Of a stretch of 64,000 nt of DNA, positions 42,871-52,613 are shown piece by piece (position 1 is the first letter of the stretch; the number at the start of each line of letters is the position of its first letter). The stretch lies in contig JAGKWR010000002.1 in NCBI GenBank assembly GCA_021151765.1, positions 62,001-126,000 of the forward strand, read 5' to 3'. A model generated the notes under the pieces. The model searched no databases. It had not been told where the DNA came from and was given only the letters and a program-made list of their open reading frames with translations. The stretch is from Alphaproteobacteria bacterium. Lineage in GTDB: Bacteria; Pseudomonadota; Alphaproteobacteria; Rickettsiales; UBA1997. Made by a program: the position numbers and the translations under genes.

Positions 42871-43097
42871 GCACTAAATGTTTCCAGTTTTAAAAGAACC
42901 ACAAATTAAAAATCTTCCCTACAAAACTGTTTTATTGAAATATTTCTCACCAAATAATCGTAAGTAGAATATTCTGACTGTTTAGAAAATACTCTGTATT
43001 CCAAAAAAATGGTCTGCACAAAAAATCGTAGCCTAAATGAAAACAACATTTTAGTTTCAGAGCTGGTTCAAAATTCTTCGCTAAAGACCTGTCATTA
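42871..43097. other. Intergenic region before the giant gene
   Basis: No reading frame of note. It presumably contains the promoter of the 1960-residue protein gene; no clear -35/-10 pair or strong Shine-Dalgarno was recognised before the ATG at 43098. Confidence 0.4.
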
Positions 43098-46000
43098 ATG
43101 AATTTCAAAATCCCTAAATTGCACAAGAACAAAATTCTTCAAGCGAGTATATCGTTGCTTGTGTTTGCTGGGATATTTCTGATATTTAATACTATTTCTC
43201 CTCCTAAAGATCTGCAAAGTGCGGTTTCTTCCTGCGTTTCTTATACTGGCGCTAATTCCGGAGTTAATTGCGCCTACCCTCCTTGTGCTTTATTAACTTC
43301 AGGTGCTAATCCTGGGGTAAATTGTTTACCTAATTGTGCAAATTTAACTGCTGCAACTTCCATAACTGGTAACTCAACTCCAGTTGGCGGTGTAAATTGT
43401 TATTATCTTGATAAACCTCTGTGTACTGCAACATCAAGATCCGTTTCGGTTATGGATATAAACATTCCTAATATCATGACCCCCCCTACAGCACCGGATC
43501 CTAGAACTAATTGTGCAGACTTAATTGATCTACCTCTTTGTGAACAAGTTACTCTTTCAACCGCGAATCCAACAGCCAATTGTGTAAAAGAATGTGGTGC
43601 AAACGATAATGTTGATACAGCAACGTCCGGACATAATGTAACGTGTGTAAGATTTTGTGATAACATGCCAAATATAAATGGCACTAGTACCAAAATGACA
43701 GCTGTTCCTAGAACTTCTTCTTCCGTTGGTAATTGCGTTCCACGCCAATGTCATCAATTAGCAATCGGTACAAAACCAAACGGATCTAATTGCTCTTTGA
43801 ATAGTTGTAATAAATTGTCTCCGGATGAAATGAATCAGAGCAGAATACAAAATGAAGATGATACTAATTTTGCCCAATATTGCGATGGCAGCACCGTTAA
43901 ATGTTATGAGTTTTCAGCAAAACAACTTCCCTTTACTAGATATCGACTAAACAACACAATGTGTCAGATTCATAAATGTAAACCAGCAACCACTTCTTGC
44001 GGCAGAATTGACAGTTGTACTGGATTTACTTTGTACAGTGCAACTACTGATGATACTTTGAATATCTCATGTAACACCACTTCTGCTTTAGATAACGGAT
44101 CAACTCAGCAATATAGCAGTCTCTATTCAAAATATATTAATGTTGGTCTTCCAATCTCTGACACTTCTTTTTGTCAAGCAGTTGTATGTAAACCAACTTA
44201 CTATCTTCCTTACCCTTGTTCGGCTGATGCTAGTGGAAATCTAACAGTTAGAGATACAAATTGTGATGCTTCAGGTGATGGTTCAATATGCGGTACTGTC
44301 CAATGTAGTAAGAATGATGAATGTAAAAAAGATCTAGGATTTTGTTACAAAACAATAGACTGCAATTTATCTAGCAACTCTACCAACTCTGTTTGTATTG
44401 CAGCAAATGGTTCTGACGTTAGTAATGATGGCAATTTTGAAGATGATACAGATTCATCATTTCATAGACCAGTTCCACTTAATAAAGCTTATAAAAATAA
44501 CGATCCATCACAGGGATATAGAATTTCTGGAACCTGCTACACAATAAATCAAATGAAATCACAATCTGATGATAGTAGCGATGATCATAAATGGGGAGTA
44601 GATCCAGTAATTCCAATGTCTTGGCTCTTTGGTGCAAAAGATATAAGATTAGGCTATACTCATTCACAACTATCACCTGATCGTACAAGATCTCCTAAAG
44701 CTTGTGAACCGTCAAAGGTTGGTTCAAGAGGAACTGGTTATTCTTATCTGTGTGGCAATAAATCAAGTCTGTATAAACCAATAAGCGAGAAAAGCGCTTT
44801 TTACAAAGGATACGTATCTACAGAATTTTTGGATAATGGTAATACTATTGCCAAACTAAATGTTTGTTTACGATTCAAAAATACTTTAAGACCTGATGAT
44901 AATACAATTGATGACTCAGAAACATGTGGCTCGAGAGAATGCGCCATAAGCTATTTTTCAAGTAATCCAATTTCTCAAGCTTGCGGTTTTGATTATTGTC
45001 GCACTCTAACAGTAAATTCAGTCAATCCGAAAGAATGTGCAATGAGTGGAGACTTATTTGATGTTACTCAAGCTAGCAACTCTAATAATGATAACAAAGC
45101 TTGTAGCGAAATAGTAGACAGTAACCTCAGACTACGAGCTGTACAATATGGTAACAGAATATGCGCCTTTGTTGATTCATCGACTCAGTTTGCTTATAAT
45201 AAAATGTTTTTTGATGAAAATGTTAAACTTGATGATGGAGTCACTTGCGTTAGCGGAACTTATAACCAAAAAACCAAAAAATGTGAAAATGGCAAAGATA
45301 CTAATGATAAACCGGAAGAAGCAACACACTGGCGTACTATATTAAAAGTGAAATATACCGGTTCAAACACTGATCTGAATGGTTTTTATGATCGTAACGG
45401 CAAATTTATCAAAGCCCAAGAATGTGTTCAAGTGCCTCTCAGCGATTCACCACCAAACTTATACAATTTAGCTTCTTTACAAAATTCATCAAGAATGTTC
45501 ACACCACCTTTATTCATAAGAGCAATAAATTCAAAACGTGAAGGAGTACAAGTTTCATCAGATGCTTCCGGCACAACAGATTTCTTAGAACCTGAAGTAG
45601 TAGTTCAGTTCGGCACTTCCAATAAAACTCTTAGTATTGGCACTGGTTTAAGTGGCTATGAATCAACTCTTGATTCAAAAAGTTATGCTATGGACTCTAC
45701 GGCTATAAAAACTGTAATGAATGGAATCACTTACTCAGCTAATATTCTAATTAAAAAAGAATTTAATTCTGCAATCAATCAACCAACAGTTTGTTTATAT
45801 CAAAGATTTAATTCAGATAACGGATATTATGATATTAAAATTGGTTGTGCTAATAGATCGCTTCCAGAAATAGATAACGCCAACACTACTTCTCAAAGCT
45901 CTATTGGTGTTCGTAAAATTAGTATAACTGCGGATACTAATGGAGTTAATACTCTAGATAAAACTACTCAAAAATACGGAGATGCTACCCTGATATTTAA

Positions 46001-48980
46001 ATATTGTGGCGATGCGAGCTGTTCAAATTCGAAATCTATTAATTTCAAAAATATTGATCCATCACAACCAACTTGTTTAGGAACCCAAGAAAGTGATATG
46101 GAAAAATACAAAGTTTGTGTGCAACGCGATGAGTGTTCTCAATTGTGGAAAGAATGCATGGAGAACGAAATATCAATCCAAAATAATGGTGAAACCGAGT
46201 CAACTGCTGCAGAAAGATTAAGATGTCAAAAGCTGGCTGTTAATTGTAACAACAAAAAAGGAATTACTTCACAAAGCAGTAACTTCGTTGATCAAGTTAA
46301 CTCAACAATAGCAGATACTGATGCTTATGGTTGGTTTAATGAGATGTGTATAGTTTCTGGCTTTTCTGATAAATTGTCACAAAAGCTGATTTACCGTAAA
46401 ATAACTTCAGCAAGCAATGTAAAAGGTAAATGCCTTGCTGTTCCGAAAAGCTCACTATCTTCAGTAAATAGCGCAAATTTACAAACTCTTGCCAATTCTT
46501 GCCCAAGAGGTGGTGATGGAGTTAATTGTATATGTATTGATGCGACTACTGCAATAAGTGGCTATACAATAGATAATCCAACTCCTCATGAAGCTGGTCT
46601 TTGTATTTCAATTCCAACGCCAAAAGTTTGTAGTTCTGTAAATTATGGCGGAGATAGTTATAACTCATCTTCTCTCGGAGGTTCAGCATATACTAGCTCC
46701 GGAGGAACCGTTAACACACAGCATGCGAATAGATCAACTTCTAACGTTGGAGCATCAGTTGGCGGAGGCTTTGGTGAATTCCCAACTTCAGTTGTTGGTA
46801 TGAATAATATAAAAGGAACTTGTAACGGCTTCTGGCAATCACAATCAACTAGTAGTGGTGTTATAAGTCCGAAAATGAATTGCTTAGACAATACTGCAAG
46901 TAGCACAAATGGTAAGTGGAGCGGTCTAATTACTAATTCAGAATCAGCAGCCTGCGTTCGTTTTTCTTCGCCTGCGATAACTACCGGAAATAATACAAAT
47001 GATTCTGATGCCTCTGGCAATTATCCAAGTCAAACTTACACAAAATCAACCGAAACAAACGATGTAGCAAGCAATACCTTCGGAGCCGTTACACTTGGAA
47101 CTAAAGGAGAATCAAATGGCTACGCAATTTGGCCATCATTCACTAAAACTAACGATTTTCTACAAACTTACACCGCTACTTCTTGTATAGCAGGATATCG
47201 CACAAATTCACTCCCGACAAGAGGAGTTGATCAACTTGGCAATCCAAAAAGCGTTAATAGTAGTTGCACCAGAATTACCTGTCCTGCAATTAATCCTTCA
47301 ACTAATCCTATCGACTGGACGGCTTGGGCTGCATCAAAAGGCGCTTCATTTGGAGTTGAAGTTGATGCAATGGGTCGCCCACTTACTACAACCTACACAA
47401 CTCCAGCCTCACGCAGCATTTCTTCAGTTACACCAGGATCAACCAGAAAAGGTTATTGTAACACATCTCTTGGTTTCTTCCAAGCAGTTGGCAATTCACA
47501 ACCAGAAAGAGATTGTTTATATGATGGAACTTGGGGACCAGTCAGAAATCCATGCGTGAGTTCTTGTAATGCAGTAACAAATCCTGGATCAAGCGATGGT
47601 TTTGCAACATGGCCAGCTTCAAATAATCTCACTGCTGGTCAAAGTGCTGTCGTATCTGGAACCTGCCAATCAGGTTATTCTCCTTACCCTTATCCAAGAT
47701 TTAAAGATGATACTGGTACAGCAATTACCCCAATCCCAAGCGCAACATCTGGCTCACCTGAAACAAGTCCGAAAAGAACTTGTCAATATTCTCAAGTTGT
47801 TGGTGGTGGAAGCGCTAATACCTGGACCAATGTTTCTTCAACATGTGTAAATCAATGTCCTGGATATGATATAGATACTAGAGAAGGAGTTGGTAAAACT
47901 TCTCATAATACTGCACAATTTGGATCAATTGAAATCAGATGGCCTTCAACCTCTACTGGAGCGACAATAACAAGAACTTTTGGTTATAACTCAGCTGGAA
48001 CCGAAGTCGGATTCAATAACCTAACTTCGCAAACTGCTTCTGATTATTCACAAGCTGGAAGAACTAACGGTTATTTCATTGTTTCCAGAACCTGCAATTC
48101 AAACTATACTTGGAGTGCTCCAGTTGTTCAATGCGCTACTAATGGCGGAACTGTTAATAACTCAATTATAGGTTCTAGCGGCAATAACACTACAGTGAAT
48201 GCCGGCTCATCTGTTCAAGTAAATTCTTGCACAAGTAACTTCGGCACTCCTTCTATGCCTTCTTACCAATGCAAATCCTACAATGGTAGTACAGACTCTT
48301 ATGGCTATCAAAACATCGATCAATATTACTACAGCCTAGTTTCAGGATCAGCTTGTGCAGCAATCACATGCAACTTAACAAATAACACATCTTATGGAGC
48401 AAGTGGTGGTTCCGTTTATACAGGAACTACAAGAAATATTAACGTTGGAGAAGTAGTATCACTATCTTGTAAAAGTGGTTTTGGTAAAAATATTCCATCC
48501 CCTGCAATCACGAATGGTAACGATAGTAGTTGCGGCAGAACAGCTAACGATAGAACTTCTCAAAGTCCTACAGCAACTTGTACAAATAATAACGGCGTGG
48601 GAACAATCGTTGTAAACAATGACTGCTCCGCATGTAGAAGTTGCAGTGCTAGCCAATATTCTTATATCAACTCATCTAATGTTAACTACACAGGACTTAA
48701 CTGTTATGTTGGCTGCAGTGGCAATACTGACCAATGCTTTGTAATTAATCACTACAACAGATACGCAACAGTTCCAGCATCTGGATCAGTAAACGCATAT
48801 GACTATTCTTGCGGTAACGCTGGAGACAATGTTACAACTGTAACTTTTGATAACTGTGCTGCAAACACAACTTGCTCTAAAATCACGAATGGCGGCAAAT
48901 GTGGTAGCAACACGGTGAGATACACGTGCGTCGACGGAGACTATCAGCTCGATTACTCAACTTGTGGATGGAGTTACTAA
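43098..48980 (+). CDS. Giant Cys-rich surface-type protein
   Basis: A 1960-residue protein with about 100 cysteines by my count, spread along the whole length. A basic N-terminus and one hydrophobic segment (SISLLVFAGIFLIFNTI) act as signal or anchor. The first 300 residues repeat short Cys motifs ending in VNC (NSGVNC, NPGVNC, VGGVNC). The middle is Asp/Ser/Asn-rich. From about residue 1230 on there are modules reminiscent of complement-control (sushi) domains, with GYAIWP or GFATWP followed by GTC..GY, RTC, TW and a closing Cys. The density of cysteines implies disulfides outside the cytoplasm. No known family is assigned. Arg is often AGA, unlike core genes. It stands alone between tRNA-Gly and the convergent asparaginase gene. 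Probably a surface, adhesion or secretion-exposed protein. Confidence 0.75.
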   Translation: MNFKIPKLHKNKILQASISLLVFAGIFLIFNTISPPKDLQSAVSSCVSYTGANSGVNCAYPPCALLTSGANPGVNCLPNCANLTAATSITGNSTPVGGVNCYYLDKPLCTATSRSVSVMDINIPNIMTPPTAPDPRTNCADLIDLPLCEQVTLSTANPTANCVKECGANDNVDTATSGHNVTCVRFCDNMPNINGTSTKMTAVPRTSSSVGNCVPRQCHQLAIGTKPNGSNCSLNSCNKLSPDEMNQSRIQNEDDTNFAQYCDGSTVKCYEFSAKQLPFTRYRLNNTMCQIHKCKPATTSCGRIDSCTGFTLYSATTDDTLNISCNTTSALDNGSTQQYSSLYSKYINVGLPISDTSFCQAVVCKPTYYLPYPCSADASGNLTVRDTNCDASGDGSICGTVQCSKNDECKKDLGFCYKTIDCNLSSNSTNSVCIAANGSDVSNDGNFEDDTDSSFHRPVPLNKAYKNNDPSQGYRISGTCYTINQMKSQSDDSSDDHKWGVDPVIPMSWLFGAKDIRLGYTHSQLSPDRTRSPKACEPSKVGSRGTGYSYLCGNKSSLYKPISEKSAFYKGYVSTEFLDNGNTIAKLNVCLRFKNTLRPDDNTIDDSETCGSRECAISYFSSNPISQACGFDYCRTLTVNSVNPKECAMSGDLFDVTQASNSNNDNKACSEIVDSNLRLRAVQYGNRICAFVDSSTQFAYNKMFFDENVKLDDGVTCVSGTYNQKTKKCENGKDTNDKPEEATHWRTILKVKYTGSNTDLNGFYDRNGKFIKAQECVQVPLSDSPPNLYNLASLQNSSRMFTPPLFIRAINSKREGVQVSSDASGTTDFLEPEVVVQFGTSNKTLSIGTGLSGYESTLDSKSYAMDSTAIKTVMNGITYSANILIKKEFNSAINQPTVCLYQRFNSDNGYYDIKIGCANRSLPEIDNANTTSQSSIGVRKISITADTNGVNTLDKTTQKYGDATLIFKYCGDASCSNSKSINFKNIDPSQPTCLGTQESDMEKYKVCVQRDECSQLWKECMENEISIQNNGETESTAAERLRCQKLAVNCNNKKGITSQSSNFVDQVNSTIADTDAYGWFNEMCIVSGFSDKLSQKLIYRKITSASNVKGKCLAVPKSSLSSVNSANLQTLANSCPRGGDGVNCICIDATTAISGYTIDNPTPHEAGLCISIPTPKVCSSVNYGGDSYNSSSLGGSAYTSSGGTVNTQHANRSTSNVGASVGGGFGEFPTSVVGMNNIKGTCNGFWQSQSTSSGVISPKMNCLDNTASSTNGKWSGLITNSESAACVRFSSPAITTGNNTNDSDASGNYPSQTYTKSTETNDVASNTFGAVTLGTKGESNGYAIWPSFTKTNDFLQTYTATSCIAGYRTNSLPTRGVDQLGNPKSVNSSCTRITCPAINPSTNPIDWTAWAASKGASFGVEVDAMGRPLTTTYTTPASRSISSVTPGSTRKGYCNTSLGFFQAVGNSQPERDCLYDGTWGPVRNPCVSSCNAVTNPGSSDGFATWPASNNLTAGQSAVVSGTCQSGYSPYPYPRFKDDTGTAITPIPSATSGSPETSPKRTCQYSQVVGGGSANTWTNVSSTCVNQCPGYDIDTREGVGKTSHNTAQFGSIEIRWPSTSTGATITRTFGYNSAGTEVGFNNLTSQTASDYSQAGRTNGYFIVSRTCNSNYTWSAPVVQCATNGGTVNNSIIGSSGNNTTVNAGSSVQVNSCTSNFGTPSMPSYQCKSYNGSTDSYGYQNIDQYYYSLVSGSACAAITCNLTNNTSYGASGGSVYTGTTRNINVGEVVSLSCKSGFGKNIPSPAITNGNDSSCGRTANDRTSQSPTATCTNNNGVGTIVVNNDCSACRSCSASQYSYINSSNVNYTGLNCYVGCSGNTDQCFVINHYNRYATVPASGSVNAYDYSCGNAGDNVTTVTFDNCAANTTCSKITNGGKCGSNTVRYTCVDGDYQLDYSTCGWSY

Positions 48981-48996
48981 AATATCTGAAAAATAT

Positions 48997-50043
48997 TTAG
49001 TAAGAACTAAACAAACCTTTGATGTTTTTGGAATTACCTACTGAATCAAGCGACAGCATAACTAAAATTCTGGCTTTCTGCGGGGTTAAATTATCCGCAG
49101 TTAAAAAACCAAATTGATCGTCATTAATCTCAACATTTGGCGCTACATTGCCGCTTAAAAGATGCGAAGAGCGTACAACTAAAATTCCTTTTTTTACCGC
49201 CTTTGCCAAAGCTTTCACTGTTTCTTGATTAATATTTCCATCACCAACTCCCGCCAAAATTATAGCTTTTGTGTTAGCCGCAACCAAGTCATCAATTTGT
49301 TTAGGATCAAAGCCAGCGTAGGCGTAAACGATATCAACTTGCGGTAATTTCTTAATTTTTGCGACATCAAATTCTGAATCTTTAGTGTGCAAACGTAACG
49401 GCGCATAATAAAAATTTACCTTACCATAATGAACATTGCCGATCGCTCCAGCATTTGGCGCAGCAAAGGCCATAACGTTTGTTGTATGAGTTTTTGTAAC
49501 ATCGCGAGCTGCTAAAATTTGTTCATTCATTACTACTAAAACGCCTTTATTTTTAGCATTATCGTCAGCCGCAACTGCAACAGCATTGTACAAATTCAAC
49601 GGACCATCCGCACTGATTGAAGTTGCGGGACGCATTGCACCCACTAAAATTACTGGCTTATCGCTTTTCACTGTAAGGTTTAGAAAATAAGCCGTTTCTT
49701 CCATCGTGTCAGTTCCATGAGTAATCACCACTGCATCAACTTCTTTTTGCGCCAAAGTTTCATTCACTTTTTTGGCGATCACTAACCAGTCATTTTGATT
49801 AATATCTTGGCTGCCTTTTTGCATAATTTGCTGCGCCGAAATATTGGCCAACTTTTCAATTCCCGCCGAACTTTTGACAATTTGATCAATATTAATTTTC
49901 GACGAAGAATATTGCGACTTATTTGCCGATTCTCCAGCACCAGAAATAGTTCCACCCGTTGCTAAAATAACGATATTTTTGGCCATAGAATCAAAAGAGA
50001 AAATTGATAACGAAAATAATAAACAAAACTGCGATAACTTCAT
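48997..50043 (-). CDS. ansB: Type II L-asparaginase, periplasmic
   Basis: Hydrolyses asparagine to aspartate and ammonia. A signal peptide (FCLLFSLSIFSFDSMA) precedes the mature enzyme. The first catalytic Thr is in ILATGGTISGAG and the second in VVITHGTDTMEETAYFL, with the GAMRPATSISADGPLNLYNAV segment. Length (348 aa) matches type II. The ATG overlaps the stop of the upstream unknown gene (ATGA). It could scavenge amino acids from the surroundings. Confidence 0.93.
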   Translation of the reverse strand: MKLSQFCLLFSLSIFSFDSMAKNIVILATGGTISGAGESANKSQYSSSKINIDQIVKSSAGIEKLANISAQQIMQKGSQDINQNDWLVIAKKVNETLAQKEVDAVVITHGTDTMEETAYFLNLTVKSDKPVILVGAMRPATSISADGPLNLYNAVAVAADDNAKNKGVLVVMNEQILAARDVTKTHTTNVMAFAAPNAGAIGNVHYGKVNFYYAPLRLHTKDSEFDVAKIKKLPQVDIVYAYAGFDPKQIDDLVAANTKAIILAGVGDGNINQETVKALAKAVKKGILVVRSSHLLSGNVAPNVEINDDQFGFLTADNLTPQKARILVMLSLDSVGNSKNIKGLFSSY

Positions 50044-50582
50044 GAATTGCCTCTACTAGTTGAATTAATTGTAAATTTACTCACATCCCAACCAGCACCT
50101 TTAACTAAGTGTGGATTTTGTTGGTTACTGCGTTTTTCTACACGAGTACCGTTTGTCATAACTGGTTGCATAACATCAATTACACTCTGCAATAACCCAA
50201 TCGAATTTAAATCAACATTGTCAGAAGCTGAAGAAATCTGATCTTCTTGCATGGCAAGATAGAGCAAATCAAACTTTGAAACTTGCAAATCGAAACTTTC
50301 AACTATGTGCGAAATTTTTTGTTCATTCAAAATACCGTATTTAGCTGCTATTGCCAAAAAAAGCTTTTGATCTTCTTTATTCGCAAGATTTGAAGAGAGC
50401 TCGATGAATAAATCATATCGCAATTCTGAGTTTGAAATTTCTTTAATCTCTTGGCACAAATCAGAAACGGAACGAAAATCACCAAAATTAATTCTGCCAG
50501 ATAGACCTGACTGTTTTATGTTTTGATATTTCTCTTGCTCAAGTCTTCCGTTTTCACTTTGATGATTTGTTGTACGGAACAT
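50040..50582 (-). CDS. Hypothetical protein between queH and asparaginase
   Basis: About 180 residues, mostly helical and hydrophilic, with no recognised domain, signal or membrane segment. SVSDLCQEIKEISNSELRYD and LFLAIAAKYGILNEQ look like amphipathic helices. The ATG at 50582 overlaps the queH stop, and a GTG one codon upstream is the alternative. Its stop overlaps the asparaginase ATG. Coupling on both sides strongly supports a translated gene. Confidence 0.65.
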   Translation of the reverse strand: MFRTTNHQSENGRLEQEKYQNIKQSGLSGRINFGDFRSVSDLCQEIKEISNSELRYDLFIELSSNLANKEDQKLFLAIAAKYGILNEQKISHIVESFDLQVSKFDLLYLAMQEDQISSASDNVDLNSIGLLQSVIDVMQPVMTNGTRVEKRSNQQNPHLVKGAGWDVSKFTINSTSRGNS

Positions 50583-51265
50583 CACTTCACCTCTTTTGCA
50601 GTAGTTAAATTTTTATCGACACCAGTTTCGCAGTAAAATTCTTCACCGATTTTGATTTCTTCGCGGCCATTTTTAACGCGCCATTCGTTTGAATCACGCA
50701 AGCTGAAAATACAGCCGCAATATTCTTGTTTGTAAAATTCTTCGCGCTTAGCAATTTCATACATGCGCGCGGCACCCCCTTCTTTGCGCCAATTGTAAGT
50801 CCAATAATCAACTCCTTCGTAATGACTTGCGGCGCGAATACCGCAATCATTGATTTGATCCATATTTTTCCAGCGTGAAATCCCTAGCGAAGAAGTGATT
50901 GTCGTAAAACCATTTTCATAAGCATGCAGCGCGGTGCGTTCAAAACGCATGTCGAAACAAGCTGTGCAGCGAATTCCGCGTTCTGGTTCCCATTCCATTC
51001 CTTTGGCGCGCTTGAACCAATTTTGCACGTCGTAATCAGCATCAACGAAAGGAATTCCCAACTTTTCGGCAAAACGAATATTTTCTTCTTTGCGAATCAA
51101 ATATTCTTTGCGCGGATGAATATTGGGATTGTAGAAAAAGATCGTAACATCAATTCCCGAAACCTTCATGCGTTCCATCAAATCACCAGCGCAAGGCGCA
51201 CAGCAACTATGCATTAAAACACGATTATCTTTGGCATTTTCGGGCAATTTTAACTCGTAAGACAT
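50582..51265 (-). CDS. queH: Epoxyqueuosine reductase QueH
   Basis: Last step of queuosine synthesis in tRNA: reduces epoxyqueuosine to queuosine. The DUF208 family pattern is clear: LMHSCCAPCAGDLMERM near residue 15, FYNPNIHPRKEYLIRK, the second Cys pair CTACFDMRF near 100, SSLGISRWKNMDQI and the C-terminal YCGCIFS. This is the non-orthologous replacement of QueG. It heads a coupled unit with an unknown protein and asparaginase, a combination with no obvious functional logic. The divergent mutM gene lies across a long hairpin. Confidence 0.93.
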   Translation of the reverse strand: MSYELKLPENAKDNRVLMHSCCAPCAGDLMERMKVSGIDVTIFFYNPNIHPRKEYLIRKEENIRFAEKLGIPFVDADYDVQNWFKRAKGMEWEPERGIRCTACFDMRFERTALHAYENGFTTITSSLGISRWKNMDQINDCGIRAASHYEGVDYWTYNWRKEGGAARMYEIAKREEFYKQEYCGCIFSLRDSNEWRVKNGREEIKIGEEFYCETGVDKNLTTAKEVK

Positions 51266-51283
51266 TTAGGATTTTTGCTTTTA

Positions 51284-51335
51284 GATTTTAGAAATTAGAT
51301 TTGCGCCATCATTGATAAATCTAATTTCTAAAATC
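51284..51335. repeat. 19-bp perfect inverted repeat between queH and mutM
   Basis: GATTTTAGAAATTAGATTT (51284-51302) is fully complementary to 51317-51335 across a 14-base loop. It occupies the divergent intergenic region where both promoters should lie. It shows the same GATTT/TTAG heptad style as 53784-53873. Confidence 0.8.
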
Positions 51336-51349
51336 TTAAATCAAAATTT

Positions 51350-52162
51350 ATGCCAGAACTTCCTGAAGTTGAAACCGTGCGCCGCGGCATTGCCAATTTA
51401 GCCGGCAACAAAGTCAGCAAAATTTTCCGCTCTGACAAAAAAATGCGCATTGAATCAACTCTTGATTTACAAAGTTTGAAAAATGCCAAAATCACTGAAA
51501 TCAGCCGCCGCGCTCGTTATTTGATTATTCATTTCGACAACCAAAAAAGCTTGATTATCCATTTAGGAATGAGCGGCAAAGTAACTGTCAAAAACGACTT
51601 CGAAAAACTTAAACATGATCATTTCGCGTTGGAATTTTTAGACGGTAAATACTTGATTTTAAACGATGCGCGCCGTTTCGGGTTTGTTGATTTAGTCGCT
51701 ACTAAAAATTTAGAAAAACACAAAATGCTGTCAAAGTTAGGGCCGGAACCTTTGTCGCAAGAGTTTGAGTTCGACTATTTGAAATCCCAGCTCCACGGCA
51801 AAAATATGAACATTAAAACCACAATGATGGACAACGAAATTGTCGTCGGCGTTGGTAACATTTACATTAACGAATCGTTGTTTGATTCCAAGATTTCACC
51901 AACTCGCCAAGCTTCTTCAATCAAAGATTCTGAGCTGAAAAAATTGATCGCTTCAATCAAAAAAATTATTCAAAACGCCATTGATTTAGGCGGTTCTTCA
52001 ATTTCAGATTATGTCACAGCGTCAGGCGATTTAGGCAATTTTCAAAACACTTTCAAAGTCTATGGACGCGACAAGTTACAATGTCTTTCTTGCAAAAATT
52101 TAATCCAAAAAATAAAGCAAAATGGTCGCTCCAGCTTTTATTGTTCAACTTGCCAAAAATAA
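51350..52162 (+). CDS. mutM: Formamidopyrimidine-DNA glycosylase
   Basis: Base-excision repair enzyme removing 8-oxoguanine and FaPy lesions. The invariant N-terminus MPELPEVETVRRG carries the catalytic Pro and Glu. The beta-strand lysine is in LGMSGKVTV, helix-two-turn-helix NIYINESLF follows, and the C-terminal zinc finger is CLSCKNLIQK..CSTC. Length (270 aa) is normal. It is directly followed, one base after its stop, by a lipoprotein gene. Confidence 0.96.
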   Translation: MPELPEVETVRRGIANLAGNKVSKIFRSDKKMRIESTLDLQSLKNAKITEISRRARYLIIHFDNQKSLIIHLGMSGKVTVKNDFEKLKHDHFALEFLDGKYLILNDARRFGFVDLVATKNLEKHKMLSKLGPEPLSQEFEFDYLKSQLHGKNMNIKTTMMDNEIVVGVGNIYINESLFDSKISPTRQASSIKDSELKKLIASIKKIIQNAIDLGGSSISDYVTASGDLGNFQNTFKVYGRDKLQCLSCKNLIQKIKQNGRSSFYCSTCQK

Positions 52163-52163
52163 T

Positions 52164-52592
52164 ATGAAAAAAATCTTCGCCCTAATTTTTTGTTGTTTTG
52201 CCCTATTTTCTTGCGCCGACACTCAAACAATTGCGGCACCAAAAAACGCTGCTGTTGCTGCGGAATTATCGTCTAATGATTTCGTCAAAGGCAGCGAAGA
52301 TATTCCTTTAATTCAAGGTTTGGAACTTGTTGAAAGTGAAAATGTTGATTTTGATTCTGAGTCAGGAAGCTTCTCCAGCATTGAATATAAAAGCCCTTTT
52401 TATCTCGAAGCCGTGCAAAATTTTTACTTGCGCACTTTACCACAAATGGGCTGGAAATTAATCCGTAACGACCAAACGGAATCAAGCTTCACTCGCGAAG
52501 GCGAAAGATTAAAAATCGAATTTTTGCAAAAAGACCACAATTCAAAAAGCAGTTTCGTACGCTTTTATTTTTCTTCAGCACCAAGAAGATAA
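52164..52592 (+). CDS. Small lipoprotein, unknown function
   Basis: From the ATG at 52164 (142 aa), one base after mutM's stop, there is a lipoprotein signal MKKIFALIFCCFALFSCADT with the Cys in LFSC. The mature part has a compact C-terminal domain (SPFYLEAVQNFYLRTLPQMG, then WKLIRND). I do not recognise a characterised family, though the ending MGWKL resembles small envelope lipoproteins in alphaproteobacteria. The open frame reaches back to 52122 inside mutM, but that part is not expected to be translated. Confidence 0.72.
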   Translation: MKKIFALIFCCFALFSCADTQTIAAPKNAAVAAELSSNDFVKGSEDIPLIQGLELVESENVDFDSESGSFSSIEYKSPFYLEAVQNFYLRTLPQMGWKLIRNDQTESSFTREGERLKIEFLQKDHNSKSSFVRFYFSSAPRR

Positions 52593-52613
52593 AACTTCAA
52601 ATAAGCTTTCCGA

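Noticed and set aside
43403..48656. Antisense frames within the giant Cys-rich gene
   Set aside because: No start context, no homology and strongly biased compositions; the sense gene is continuous over 5.9 kb.
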